From assembly GCF_001562415.1 (NCBI RefSeq), contig NZ_LOEE01000030.1, positions 1-64,000 on the forward strand: a DNA stretch of 64,000 nt. The letters run 5' to 3'. Under the pieces are notes generated by a model. The model worked only from the letters and a program-made list of their open reading frames with translations, did not search any database and was not told the DNA's origin. The position numbers and the translations under genes were made by a program. This document shows positions 8,948 to 17,847 of this stretch, one piece after another; the stretch's first letter is position 1, and every line of letters begins with the position of its first letter. This DNA is from Thermotalea metallivorans (GTDB taxonomy: Bacteria > Bacillota > Clostridia > Peptostreptococcales > Thermotaleaceae).

Positions 8948-10789
8948 ATGGGTAAGGTAATAGGTATTGACTTAGGTACAACCAACTCATGTGTTGCAGT
9001 TTTAGAAGGCGGTGAGCCTGTTGTTATTCCAAATGCAGAGGGGAATAGAACCACACCTTCCATTGTTGCTTTTACGAAAAACGGAGAGAGACTTGTGGGA
9101 GAAACTGCAAAAAGACAGGCCGTTACAAATCCTGACAGAACCATTATCTCTATCAAGAGATATATGGGTTCAGACCATAAAATTGAAATTGACGGCAAAA
9201 CCTATACACCCCAAGATATATCTGCCATGATTCTCATGAAGCTGAAAGCTGATGCGGAGGCGTATTTAGGGGAAAAAGTTACAGAAGCTGTTATTACAGT
9301 TCCTGCCTATTTCACAGACAGCCAAAGGCAAGCTACAAAGGATGCCGGTAAGATTGCCGGTTTAGAAGTAAAAAGAATTATCAATGAGCCTACGGCAGCC
9401 TCTTTGGCTTACGGTTTGGATAAAGAAACAGAACACCATAAGATTATGGTCTTTGATTTAGGGGGCGGTACTTTTGACGTATCCATCCTAGAATTAGGGG
9501 ATGGCGTGTTTGAAGTATTGGCAACCAATGGAAACAATCATTTGGGTGGCGATGATTTTGATCAAGTGATTATCGACTACTTGGCTGAATCCTTTAAAAA
9601 GGAACATGGTGTTGATTTAAGGCAAGATAAGATGTCCTTACAGAGATTGAAGGAAGCGGCTGAAAAAGCCAAGAAAGAGTTATCCAGTACCCAGACGACA
9701 AACATTAACTTACCTTTTATTACGGCTACGGCTGCCGGTCCCTTGCATTTAAACATGGATTTGACAAGGGCAAAATTTGAGCAATTGACAGCCCACTTGG
9801 TGGAGGCCACCATGGGACCGACCAGAAAAGCTTTAGAAGATGCAAAATTAACCCCTGCAGATATTGATAAAGTGATCCTCGTAGGTGGATCCACAAGAAT
9901 TCCTGCCGTGCAAGAGGCAGTAAGAAAACTTATTGGCAAAGAGCCTCATAAGGGGATTAATCCCGACGAGTGTGTTGCAATCGGTGCAGCCATTCAGGCT
10001 GGTGTATTAACGGGTGAAGTCAAAGATGTACTGTTATTAGATGTAACACCACTTTCTTTAGGTATTGAGACCCTGGGGGGCGTGTTTACGAAGTTGATAG
10101 AAAGAAATACGACAATCCCGACGAGAAAGAGTCAAATTTTCTCTACAGCAGCCGATAACCAAACAGCTGTGGATATCCATGTGCTGCAGGGAGAAAGACA
10201 AATGGCTGCCGATAATATCACCCTGGGTAGATTCCAGCTGACAGGAATTCCACCGGCCCCGAGGGGCATTCCACAAATTGAGGTAACCTTCGATATCGAT
10301 GCCAATGGTATTGTACACGTCAGTGCGAAGGACTTGGGAACAGGTAAGGAACAGAAGATTACCATAACGGCTTCTACAAACTTATCGGAAGAGGAAATCC
10401 AAAGGAAGATTAAAGAAGCAGAGCAGTATGCGGAACAGGATAGGAAGAAGAAAGAAGCCATTGAAATCAGAAATAAGGCGGATAATATGGTATATGAAAC
10501 AGAGAAGGCTTTAAAAGAAGTGGGAGATAAGATCAGCCCACAAGACAAGAAGAAGGTAGAAGAGGAGTTGGAGAAACTTAAGAAGGCCCTTGAAGGGGAT
10601 AATGTTGAAGAAATCAAGAAAGCAAATGAAGCCCTTACAAGTGCTTTCCATGTACTGGCGCAAAAGATGTATGAGCAGGCTGCAGCACAGCAAAGCGGGA
10701 CTCAGGGAACCGAACAGCCGGGAGCCGGCGGACCGAAGGATGAAAACGTGGTAGATGCAGATTATGAAGTAATGGATGATGATAAATAG
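8948..10789 (+). CDS. dnaK: Molecular chaperone DnaK (Hsp70)
   Basis: 613 aa, full length. The N-terminal ATPase starts [16 protein letters not shown] and contains [34 protein letters not shown] and [13 protein letters not shown]. The substrate-binding domain begins near [14 protein letters not shown] (residue 365), and a helical lid ends in the acidic [11 protein letters not shown]. It lacks the 24-residue insert of Gram-negative DnaK, as usual in Firmicutes. The binding site AAAGGAGG precedes ATG 8948. It works with the DnaJ and GrpE encoded on either side. Confidence 0.99.
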   Translation: MGKVIGIDLGTTNSCVAVLEGGEPVVIPNAEGNRTTPSIVAFTKNGERLVGETAKRQAVTNPDRTIISIKRYMGSDHKIEIDGKTYTPQDISAMILMKLKADAEAYLGEKVTEAVITVPAYFTDSQRQATKDAGKIAGLEVKRIINEPTAASLAYGLDKETEHHKIMVFDLGGGTFDVSILELGDGVFEVLATNGNNHLGGDDFDQVIIDYLAESFKKEHGVDLRQDKMSLQRLKEAAEKAKKELSSTQTTNINLPFITATAAGPLHLNMDLTRAKFEQLTAHLVEATMGPTRKALEDAKLTPADIDKVILVGGSTRIPAVQEAVRKLIGKEPHKGINPDECVAIGAAIQAGVLTGEVKDVLLLDVTPLSLGIETLGGVFTKLIERNTTIPTRKSQIFSTAADNQTAVDIHVLQGERQMAADNITLGRFQLTGIPPAPRGIPQIEVTFDIDANGIVHVSAKDLGTGKEQKITITASTNLSEEEIQRKIKEAEQYAEQDRKKKEAIEIRNKADNMVYETEKALKEVGDKISPQDKKKVEEELEKLKKALEGDNVEEIKKANEALTSAFHVLAQKMYEQAAAQQSGTQGTEQPGAGGPKDENVVDADYEVMDDDK

Positions 10790-10797
10790 GATAGGTG

Positions 10798-10817
10798 AGG
10801 CACCCAAGTGGGTGCCT
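10798..10817 (+). terminator. Hairpin between dnaK and dnaJ
   Basis: AGGCACCC and GGGTGCCT form an 8-bp stem with a four-base loop, nine bases after the dnaK stop. The tail is not T-rich, so it probably attenuates transcription or stabilises the dnaK message rather than ending the operon. Confidence 0.5.
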
Positions 10818-10846
10818 TGCAATTGTAAAGGAAAGGCGGTGAGAAA

Positions 10847-11980
10847 ATGGCGAAAAGGGACTATTATGAGGTCCTCGGATTAGACAAAGGTGCCGATGAA
10901 GCAGCTATAAAGAAAGCCTACAGAAAGTTGGCCATGAAATATCATCCCGATAGAAACCCCGGAGATAAGGAAGCAGAGGAAAAATTTAAGGAAATCAACG
11001 AAGCTTATGAAGTATTAAGCGATGCCAATAAAAGGGCCAGATACGACCAGTTTGGTCATGCCGGTGTTGGCGGTAACGGTCAAGGGGGATTTGAAGGTTT
11101 TTCAGGCTTTGGAGGTTTTGATGATATATTTGGAGATATTTTTGATATGTTTGGTGGGGGATTCGGCAGCAGCAGAAGGAGGAGCGGTCCTCAGAAGGGG
11201 GCCGATTTAAAGTATGAATTTACCATTACCTTTGAAGAAGCTGCCTTTGGTGCTGACAAGGAGATTAATATTACTCGCCATGAAAACTGTGATAAATGTC
11301 ATGGAACGGGAGCAAAGGCGGGAACGGCCAAAAAGACTTGCCCACAGTGCAATGGTACGGGAGAAATACGGTATGCACAAAGAACACCGTTAGGACAATT
11401 TGTGAATGTAAAGACATGTGATGTTTGTCATGGAGAAGGTACAATTATTGAACAATCTTGTGAAAAATGCAAGGGATCTGGAAAAATCAAAAGGGATCGA
11501 AAGATTCATATAAAAATTCCGGCTGGTGTAGATAACGGGTCTGTTATTCCTTTGAGAGGAGAAGGGGAACCGGGTATCAAAGGAGGGCCGGCGGGGGATC
11601 TTTATATCGTTATTCGGGTACGTCCCCATGAAATTTTCCAAAGAGATGGGAATGATGTACTGTGTGAAATTCCCATCACCTTTGTGCAGGCAGCTTTGGG
11701 AGATGAGTTGATTGTGCCGACATTAGATGGAAAAGTAAAATATAAAATTCCTGAGGGGACACAAAGCGGAACGATTTTCAGACTCAAAGGCAAAGGAATT
11801 CCAAATATTCGAGGATATGGCAGGGGCGATCACTATGTGAAGGTAGTGGTAGAAGTTCCGAAAAAGTTAAACGAAAAGCAAAAAGAGCTGTTAAGAAAAT
11901 TTGCCGATGAGATGGGCGAAGATGTCCATGAACAGAGAAAGACTTTTTTTGATAAGGTGAAGGATGTTTTTGGCATTTAA
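10847..11980 (+). CDS. dnaJ: Co-chaperone DnaJ (Hsp40)
   Basis: 377 aa. J domain at residues 1-70 has the HPD motif (YHPDRNPGD). A Gly/Phe-rich linker follows ([19 protein letters not shown]), then four zinc-binding CxxCxGxG repeats starting [24 protein letters not shown] and CEKCKGSG, then the two C-terminal substrate domains. It is a type I DnaJ that stimulates the DnaK ATPase. AAAGGCGGTG precedes ATG 10847. It closes the heat-shock operon, with a terminator directly after. Confidence 0.99.
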   Translation: MAKRDYYEVLGLDKGADEAAIKKAYRKLAMKYHPDRNPGDKEAEEKFKEINEAYEVLSDANKRARYDQFGHAGVGGNGQGGFEGFSGFGGFDDIFGDIFDMFGGGFGSSRRRSGPQKGADLKYEFTITFEEAAFGADKEINITRHENCDKCHGTGAKAGTAKKTCPQCNGTGEIRYAQRTPLGQFVNVKTCDVCHGEGTIIEQSCEKCKGSGKIKRDRKIHIKIPAGVDNGSVIPLRGEGEPGIKGGPAGDLYIVIRVRPHEIFQRDGNDVLCEIPITFVQAALGDELIVPTLDGKVKYKIPEGTQSGTIFRLKGKGIPNIRGYGRGDHYVKVVVEVPKKLNEKQKELLRKFADEMGEDVHEQRKTFFDKVKDVFGI

Positions 11981-11986
11981 CCATAG

Positions 11987-12012
11987 CACCCAGTGCAACT
12001 GGGTGTTATTAT
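11987..12012 (+). terminator. Terminator of the hrcA-dnaJ operon
   Basis: CACCCAGT and ACTGGGTG form an 8-bp stem with a GCA loop, followed by TTATTATTT. Confidence 0.8.
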
Positions 12013-12028
12013 TTCATCCCAGAAAATA

Positions 12029-12058
12029 TTGCTAAATCATAAATGAATAGGGTATAAT
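12029..12058 (+). promoter_or_regulatory. SigA-type promoter of prmA-rsmE-mtaB
   Basis: TTGCTA (12029-12034), 18-bp spacer, TATAAT (12053-12058). It lies between the dnaJ terminator and prmA, so prmA, rsmE and mtaB can be transcribed apart from the heat-shock operon. Confidence 0.7.
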
Positions 12059-12099
12059 AAGATGCATGAAAAAAGGTCGAAGCTATGGAGGTTTGTGCG

Positions 12100-13056
12100 A
12101 TGAAGTGGATTGAAGTAAAAATTAAAACGACTACGGAGGCTGTGGAAGCAGTGGCCAACATTTTATATGAAGTTGGCGTTGGCGGGGTCGTCATTGAAGA
12201 TCCAAATGATCCTATTTTTAAAGAAAAGGACGCAGGGGATTGGGACTATCTGGATGAATCTCTTTTGGACAACAGTTACGAAGGAGCCATTGTCAAAGGC
12301 TATCTTCCGGAAAGTGAGGACTTAATCGACATTATCGAATTAATTAAACAAAATGTGGAAAAAATTCCTCAATATAACCTGGACAAGGGACTGGGAGAAG
12401 TGACCACAACAGAGGTGTATGAAGAAGATTGGGCCAATGCATGGAAAAAATACTATAAACCGAAAAAGATAGGAGAAAAAATTGTGGTGAAGCCTTCTTG
12501 GGAGTCCTATGAGGCAGCGGAGGGGGAAATTGTATTGGAATTGGACCCAGGAATGGCCTTTGGAACGGGTACCCATGAGACTACCATGATGTGTGTACAA
12601 AATCTAGAAAAATATGTTCGCCCGGAAAGTACCGTATTTGATATCGGATGCGGCAGTGGCATCTTATCCATTGCAGCAGCCAAATTGGGTGCCAAAAAGG
12701 TGATTGGCGTAGATTTGGATGAGGTGGCTGTTCAGGTTTCACGAAAAAACGTTTTGGACAATGGTGTGGAACATATTGTAGATATTAGAAAAGGCAATTT
12801 AATGGAAGTGATTGAAGGAAAAGCCGATGTAGTCGTGGCCAATATTATCGCAGATGTAATCATAGCTTTGGCATTGGAGATCAATCAATTTATAAAGTAC
12901 GATGGAATTTTTATTGCTTCAGGAATTATTTTAGATAAAGTGGATGAAGTATCGACAGCCCTAAAAGAAAATGGACTAGATATTGTAGAGATTGCAAAGA
13001 TGGGTGAATGGGCAGCCGTTGTTTCCAGTCTAAAGGGTGACATAAAGAATGAATAG
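12100..13056 (+). CDS. prmA: Ribosomal protein L11 methyltransferase
   Basis: 318 aa from ATG 12100, seven bases after GGAGGT; the ATG at 12085 overlaps that site. The N-terminal domain recognises L11 and the C-terminal domain is a class I SAM methyltransferase with DIGCGSGILSIAAAKLGA (SAM loop) and GVDLDEVAV. LDPGMAFGTGTHETT is characteristic of PrmA. It trimethylates ribosomal protein L11. The gene overlaps rsmE by eight bases, so the two are translationally coupled, as in Bacillus. Confidence 0.96.
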   Translation: MKWIEVKIKTTTEAVEAVANILYEVGVGGVVIEDPNDPIFKEKDAGDWDYLDESLLDNSYEGAIVKGYLPESEDLIDIIELIKQNVEKIPQYNLDKGLGEVTTTEVYEEDWANAWKKYYKPKKIGEKIVVKPSWESYEAAEGEIVLELDPGMAFGTGTHETTMMCVQNLEKYVRPESTVFDIGCGSGILSIAAAKLGAKKVIGVDLDEVAVQVSRKNVLDNGVEHIVDIRKGNLMEVIEGKADVVVANIIADVIIALALEINQFIKYDGIFIASGIILDKVDEVSTALKENGLDIVEIAKMGEWAAVVSSLKGDIKNE

Positions 13057-13807
13057 ATTTTTTGTAGATAAGCAGAATATTGTTGAAGACAGACATCAGA
13101 TTTTTATCGACGATCAGGATGACATAAAGCATATTGAAAAAGTTCTCAGGCTGAAAAAGGGGGACTGCATTGAAATCTGCGACGGGCAGAATATGGAATA
13201 TATTGCCCAGATTATAGTTTTAACCAAGAAGCGTATTGAATTGAAAATATTGGAGAAAGGAACAGCAAAAACGGAACCGCCGATCCAAGTGACACTTTTT
13301 CAGGGCATTCCCAAGGCCGGAAAGATGGATGTGATTATCCAAAAATGTACAGAATTAGGCATCAGGAATATTGTACCCATGATGACGGAACGTACCGTTG
13401 TGCAATTAAAGGATCAAAAAGCTGAAGAAAAGAAAGTTGAGCGGTGGCAAAAGATTGCTGACGAGGCGGCCAAACAGTGCAAAAGAGGAGTTATCCCACA
13501 AATAGGCCTGCCAAAAGCCTTTGAAGAGGCGGTGGGGGATGCACGGGAATTTGATTTATCGGTGATTCCCTATGAAAAAGAAGGGGCCTTTGGACTAAAA
13601 CATGTGACAGAAACAAAACAAAGCCTCAAAAAAATCGCAATCTTTATTGGACCGGAAGGGGGATTTGAAGAGCAGGAGATTGTCCGAGCCAGTAAGGCAG
13701 GGATCATACCTGTTACTTTAGGGCCCAGGATTTTGAGAACGGAAACGGCAGGTTTTGTGGCACTGAGCATATTGATGTATGCGCTAGGCGATTTAGGAGG
13801 TATATAG
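13049..13807 (+). CDS. rsmE: 16S rRNA (uracil-1498-N3)-methyltransferase
   Basis: 252 aa. A PUA-like N-terminal domain binds RNA. The C-terminal SPOUT (knotted) methyltransferase contains the RsmE signature IGPEGGFEEQE and the knot segment LGPRILRTETA. It methylates U1498 of 16S rRNA. Start ATG 13049 lies behind GGGTGAC, inside the end of prmA; mtaB starts at the very next base after its stop. Confidence 0.96.
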   Translation: MNRFFVDKQNIVEDRHQIFIDDQDDIKHIEKVLRLKKGDCIEICDGQNMEYIAQIIVLTKKRIELKILEKGTAKTEPPIQVTLFQGIPKAGKMDVIIQKCTELGIRNIVPMMTERTVVQLKDQKAEEKKVERWQKIADEAAKQCKRGVIPQIGLPKAFEEAVGDAREFDLSVIPYEKEGAFGLKHVTETKQSLKKIAIFIGPEGGFEEQEIVRASKAGIIPVTLGPRILRTETAGFVALSILMYALGDLGGI

Positions 13808-15118
13808 GTGAAAACGGTGGCGTTTTATACCCTTGGATGCAAGGTGAACCAATACGAAACAGAGGCAATGGGCCAGTTGTTTCAGCGGGCAGGATATGAA
13901 ATTGTGGATAGTGAACAAAAGGCAGATGTATATGTCATCAATACCTGCACGGTTACAAATTTAGGTGATAGGAAATCCAGGCAATTCATCCGAAGGGCAA
14001 AAAAAATAAATCCCGAGGCCATTGTGGCCGTGGTCGGGTGTTATGCCCAAACTTCACCTGATGAAGTGCTTTCTATTGAGGGCGTCAATATTATTTTAGG
14101 GACCAAGGATCGAAATAAAATTGTAGCCTATGTGGAAAAAATTCAAAAAGAAAACGAAAAGATCAATGCTGTGGAAGATATTATGCAGATTAAAGAATTT
14201 GAAGAAATGACCATTGGGGAAATCAAAGGAAAAACAAGGGCATTTCTCAAAATTCAAGAAGGCTGCAATCAATATTGCACTTATTGCATTATTCCTTATG
14301 CCAGAGGGCCTGTTCGAAGCAGAAAATTAGAAGATATTATCAAAGAAGTAAAAAGGCTGGCGGAGCATGGATTTAAAGAAGTGGTGCTGACCGGCATCCA
14401 TGTGGCGTCTTACGGCAAGGATTTGGAAGGTACATCTTTGTTGGACGTAATTCGAGCAGTCCATGAAGTAGATGGAATTGAGAGGATCAGGCTAAGCTCC
14501 ATAGAGCCTACCATTGCTACAGAAGAATTTGTTCGAGAAATATCAAAAATGGAAAAAGTGTGCCCCCATTTTCATCTTTCGCTCCAAAGCGGCTGTGATG
14601 CAACCTTGAAGAGAATGAACAGAAAGTATACTACTGGGGAATACAGGACAATTGTAGAACGTTTAAGGGAATATATGCCGGATCTGTCCATCACCACAGA
14701 TATTATGGTTGGTTTTCCGGGGGAGACGGAGGAAGAATTCGAAGCAACGCTGAATTTTGTAAAGGAGATTCAATTCAGCCAAATCCACGTATTTAAATAT
14801 TCTCCAAGGAAGGGTACACCGGCCGCAAAATATAAAAATCAAGTTCCTGCTGAAATAAAAAATATAAGAAGTGAAAAATTAATAGAACTTGCACGGGAAA
14901 GTGCAATAAAATATAATGAAAGGTTTATTGGAATAATCAAGAAGGTGCTTTTTGAAACAGCCAGCACGGAGATGGAAGGGTACTATGAGGGCTTGACGGA
15001 TAATTATATTCGTGTATTCAGCAAGGCAAATCCAGAAGCAGAGGGGAAACTGATTCCTGTAAGGCTTGAAAAAATCTATGGAGAAGGAATTTTGGGAACT
15101 ATCGTAGAGAAAATATAG
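13808..15118 (+). CDS. mtaB: tRNA t6A37 methylthiotransferase MtaB
   Basis: 436 aa. It converts t6A to ms2t6A at tRNA position 37. An N-terminal MTTase domain with LGCKVNQYETEAMG and further Cys at CTVTN and VGCYAQ binds one iron-sulphur cluster. The radical SAM domain has EGCNQYCTYCIIPYARGP (CxxxCxxC), and a C-terminal TRAM domain ends the protein. LGCKVNQYE separates it from MiaB. The GTG start follows GGAGGT at the end of rsmE. Confidence 0.96.
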   Translation: MKTVAFYTLGCKVNQYETEAMGQLFQRAGYEIVDSEQKADVYVINTCTVTNLGDRKSRQFIRRAKKINPEAIVAVVGCYAQTSPDEVLSIEGVNIILGTKDRNKIVAYVEKIQKENEKINAVEDIMQIKEFEEMTIGEIKGKTRAFLKIQEGCNQYCTYCIIPYARGPVRSRKLEDIIKEVKRLAEHGFKEVVLTGIHVASYGKDLEGTSLLDVIRAVHEVDGIERIRLSSIEPTIATEEFVREISKMEKVCPHFHLSLQSGCDATLKRMNRKYTTGEYRTIVERLREYMPDLSITTDIMVGFPGETEEEFEATLNFVKEIQFSQIHVFKYSPRKGTPAAKYKNQVPAEIKNIRSEKLIELARESAIKYNERFIGIIKKVLFETASTEMEGYYEGLTDNYIRVFSKANPEAEGKLIPVRLEKIYGEGILGTIVEKI

Positions 15119-15213
15119 GAAGATTTGAGGAAAAAGAAGGAGATTCTCAATTTCCGTTGAATAAATATCTGTAATTATTACATATATATGGTCTGCTGAA
15201 GGAGGTGAAATAC

Positions 15214-15558
15214 GTGTCAGATTGCATTTTCTGCAAGATTGCTGCAAAAGAAATACCTGCGAAAATTGTTTATGAAGATGATTGCATTGTTGCATTTCAT
15301 GACATCCAACCCGTAGCACCTACGCACGTTCTAGTTATTCCAAAGGAACATATTCCTTCCATGGAGCAAGCAACGGAACATCACAAGGAACTGATAGGAC
15401 ACATTCACCTCTCCATCAGAAATATCGCAGAACAGCTGGGAATTCATGAGGACGGCTATCGCATCGTAAATAATTGCGGTGAGCAGGGGGGACAAACGGT
15501 TTATCACCTTCATTTTCATTTGCTTGGAGGACGACAGATGCAGTGGCCTCCGGGCTAA
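15214..15558 (+). CDS. HIT family protein (HinT-type nucleotide hydrolase)
   Basis: 114 aa from GTG 15214, seven bases after AAGGAGGT; GTG 15205 overlaps that site. CIFCKIAAKEIPAKIVYED is the typical N-terminus with a CxxC pair. The catalytic histidine triad is in VYHLHFHLLGGRQM (HxHxH). HinT enzymes hydrolyse adenosine phosphoramidates and aminoacyl-adenylates. It stands between mtaB and rpsU, a common clostridial order, about 95 bp after mtaB and possibly co-transcribed with it. Confidence 0.95.
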   Translation: MSDCIFCKIAAKEIPAKIVYEDDCIVAFHDIQPVAPTHVLVIPKEHIPSMEQATEHHKELIGHIHLSIRNIAEQLGIHEDGYRIVNNCGEQGGQTVYHLHFHLLGGRQMQWPPG

Positions 15559-15565
15559 AAAAAAC

Positions 15566-15594
15566 TTGCGTAAAGTCTAAAATTCATGTATAAT
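15566..15594 (+). promoter_or_regulatory. SigA promoter of rpsU-yqeY
   Basis: TTGCGT (15566-15571), 17-bp spacer, perfect TATAAT (15589-15594), starting just after the HIT gene and leaving a leader of about 90 bases before rpsU. Confidence 0.85.
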
Positions 15595-15688
15595 AACATA
15601 GTATTGTACACATTTTCTAAAGGGGTATATAGCATTGAGCTTTGCTATAGACACAGCACAACGTTGCGAGCGGAGGGAGGGAAATTAT

Positions 15689-15871
15689 ATGTCACAAGTT
15701 AAAGTCGGAGAAAACGAATCTCTAGAGAGTGCTCTTCGTAGATTTAAGCGTTCATGTGCTAGAGCTGGTGTATTATCTGAAGTGAAGAAAAGAGAGCATT
15801 ACGAAAAGCCTAGTGTAAGACGTAAGAAAAAATCAGAGGCTGCAAGAAGAAAAAACGCCAAGAAATATTAA
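15689..15871 (+). CDS. rpsU: 30S ribosomal protein S21
   Basis: 60 aa, very basic. [39 protein letters not shown] is split here into known S21 features: an N-terminal segment with [10 protein letters not shown] and a Lys/Arg-rich tail with [11 protein letters not shown] 15689 follows GGAGGGAGG; the longer frame from 15635 has no binding site. S21 sits at the anti-Shine-Dalgarno end of 16S rRNA. yqeY follows after 15 bases, as in Bacillus. Confidence 0.98.
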   Translation: MSQVKVGENESLESALRRFKRSCARAGVLSEVKKREHYEKPSVRRKKKSEAARRKNAKKY

Positions 15872-15886
15872 TAAGAGGTGAAGCGC

Positions 15887-16330
15887 ATGGCCCTCAAAGA
15901 GAGATTAATGGAAGATCTCAAAACAGCCATGAAAGAGAAAGACCAACTTCGTAAGTCCGTTATTACAATGGTAAGAGCTTCTATCAAGCAATATGAAGTT
16001 GACCATAGGGTAGAACTTGACGATGAAGGCATTCTTGAGATTATGATGAAACAGGTAAAACAGAAAAGGGATGCCATAGAAGAGTTTGCGAAGGGAAACA
16101 GACAGGACCTAGTGGATGAAGCGAAGGCTGAAATAGATGTTTTAATGGAATATCTGCCACGACAATTGACAGCAGAAGAGATTGCGCAAATTGTCAGTGA
16201 AGTGGTAAAAGAAGTTGGAGCGAGCAGTGCCAAAGACATGGGCAAAGTGATGTCTGCGTTAATGCCAAAGGTGAAGGGCAGAGCAGACGGAAAATTGGTA
16301 AATCAAATTGTAAAGCAGTTCTTGCAATAA
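15887..16330 (+). CDS. yqeY: GatB/YqeY domain protein
   Basis: 147 aa, all alpha-helical by appearance, matching the YqeY family that resembles the tail domain of GatB, the tRNA-dependent amidotransferase subunit. Typical segments are LKTAMKEKDQLRKSVITMVRA near the start and KDMGKVMSALMPKVKGRADGK near the end. The exact role is unknown; it may touch tRNA. ATG 15887 follows GAGGTGA. It is co-transcribed with rpsU and ends at a strong terminator. Confidence 0.94.
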   Translation: MALKERLMEDLKTAMKEKDQLRKSVITMVRASIKQYEVDHRVELDDEGILEIMMKQVKQKRDAIEEFAKGNRQDLVDEAKAEIDVLMEYLPRQLTAEEIAQIVSEVVKEVGASSAKDMGKVMSALMPKVKGRADGKLVNQIVKQFLQ

Positions 16331-16357
16331 AAAGACCTAGCGATAGGTCTTTTTTTA
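16331..16357 (+). terminator. Intrinsic terminator after yqeY
   Basis: AAAGACCTA pairs with TAGGTCTTT around a GCGA tetraloop, followed by a run of seven T. Confidence 0.9.
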
Positions 16358-16452
16358 ATGGAATGCAATAAATTTCCAATTAACCAACCCATCAAGGATA
16401 TGATATAATAAATAATATAGCCAGAAAATTTTGACACATGAGGGGACACGAT

Positions 16453-17550
16453 ATGAAAAAAATTGCCTATATCTTGGTGCTGGTTTCTTTTTTTATCATG
16501 GGGTTCTCCTTTGCATCTAAAGTATTTTCAGAGGAAGAAGTGGAAATGAAGATAATTCGGGGAAGGAATGGGCATACTATGGTTAAGGTGCTTACCCCTT
16601 CTAATCTTCAAAGAATATATATAGAAATATACCACATGGAAAGCAGGCTGCTGGCAGGAGTCCATGCCGACGAGTATGCACTGGAAAAAGTAAAGGGCAG
16701 TGAAAAAAATGTATTTTTGATTCATTCCAAGTACTTCGAAAACAAAAAGAATATTACTTTTAAAATATTTCCGGGAACTTCCAGGGAAGAAATTTTTCGG
16801 TTAGGGGATCTGGAAGAAATTTACGAAGGAGATGGGCCGCAGGATACGATGGAAAGTGTGAATGGATTCAAGGTAATGAGCTTTAATATTCATCATGGAA
16901 AAGATAAATTTGGATTTTACACCTTAGATAAGATCGGAAAATTGATTATGGATCATCGGGTGGATATCGTAGGGTTGCAGGAAGTGGACAAATATGTAGT
17001 TCGTTCGAAATTTGAGGATCAGGTAAAAAAAATTGCCAGTGAAACATCTATGCATTATGCCTTTGGATCCAATGTGCAATGGATGGGTGCGGAATACGGG
17101 AATGCCATTCTAAGCAGGTTTCCCATTGAAAGCTATCAGAATGTAAGACTTCCGGGACTCCATGAAAAAAGAGGTCTTCTGATCAGCAAGATTCGGGTAG
17201 GAGATAAAAGCATTAATTTTCTGGTGACCCATTTGGGATTGACAAGGGAAGAAAAGAAAAGACAATTTGGCGTGCTGCACAAGTATGTAGAATATTTAGG
17301 GGAAAGCACCATACTGGTAGGGGACTTTAACAGCAGGGCAGATCATGAGGGAATACAAAATTTAAAATATTATCTGCTGGATGCGGCTTCTGGAAGTGAA
17401 CATTACGGTCAACATACCTATGACGGTATCGTTATGAAAACCCGCATTGATTATATATTTGTCAGCCCGGATATGAAAATTACCGATTACCAAGTGATTG
17501 ATACCAATATTTCAGACCATTTGCCGGTGATGGCTTTCGTAGAATTTTAA
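16453..17550 (+). CDS. Secreted endonuclease/exonuclease/phosphatase-family protein
   Basis: 365 aa from ATG 16453 behind GAGGGG. A signal peptide (KKIAYILVLVSFFIMGFSFA) suggests export. Residues 35-125 are a domain I do not recognise. The rest is an EEP fold with all expected motifs: MSFNIHHG, GLQEVD, GNAILSRFPI, VTHLGL, LVGDFNSRAD, RIDYIFVS and SDHLPV (catalytic His, Asp and Mg-binding Glu). The family includes DNases, phosphodiesterases and sphingomyelinases; the substrate here is open. No equivalent sits here in Bacillus, so it is an addition to the conserved order. Confidence 0.88.
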   Translation: MKKIAYILVLVSFFIMGFSFASKVFSEEEVEMKIIRGRNGHTMVKVLTPSNLQRIYIEIYHMESRLLAGVHADEYALEKVKGSEKNVFLIHSKYFENKKNITFKIFPGTSREEIFRLGDLEEIYEGDGPQDTMESVNGFKVMSFNIHHGKDKFGFYTLDKIGKLIMDHRVDIVGLQEVDKYVVRSKFEDQVKKIASETSMHYAFGSNVQWMGAEYGNAILSRFPIESYQNVRLPGLHEKRGLLISKIRVGDKSINFLVTHLGLTREEKKRQFGVLHKYVEYLGESTILVGDFNSRADHEGIQNLKYYLLDAASGSEHYGQHTYDGIVMKTRIDYIFVSPDMKITDYQVIDTNISDHLPVMAFVEF

Positions 17551-17576
17551 AATATATAGGCGGCTAGGCTCTAAAA

Positions 17577-17698
17577 ATTGAATCTGTGCTTTGATAAAGA
17601 AAAGGTTTTGTACAGCGGTGGCCCGTTACCAGCTACCAGTACTGGTGACTGGCAACTGACAGCTGTTCAAGAAATATAACCTTTGAAATGAATTCAAT
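17577..17698. repeat. Large imperfect palindromic intergenic element
   Basis: The arms AATTGAAT (17576-17583) and ATTCAAT (17692-17698), AAAGGTT and AACCTTT, ACAGC and GCTGT, and GTTACCAG and CTGGCAAC are nested around a perfect 12-bp palindrome ACCAGTACTGGT at its centre (about 17635-17646). The whole can fold into one long hairpin of about 120 bases. It is far too long for a terminator and resembles a MITE or REP-type repeat. No second copy was noticed in this window. Confidence 0.6.
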
Positions 17699-17724
17699 CT
17701 CAAAGTTGTAAATTTATATCAAAG

Positions 17725-17755
17725 ATCAACCTTTTGCTTTTTAAGGGTTGATTTT
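17725..17755 (+). terminator. Possible terminator hairpin upstream of nfeD
   Basis: ATCAACC and GGTTGAT form a 7-bp stem around an A/T-rich loop, followed by TTT. It would end transcripts coming from the exonuclease gene. Confidence 0.45.
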
Positions 17756-17847
17756 GCATTTTCAGACATATTTATGACTTTTTCAATCAAAATGTTTAAG
17801 ATTCTCAGATCCGGTATATTATACTATTATCAGGGAGGTGAAAAAGG

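Noticed and set aside
10132-10617. 161-aa minus-strand frame opposite dnaK
   Set aside because: Antisense shadow; hydrophobic Ser/Leu-rich translation arises from reverse reading of DnaK helices.
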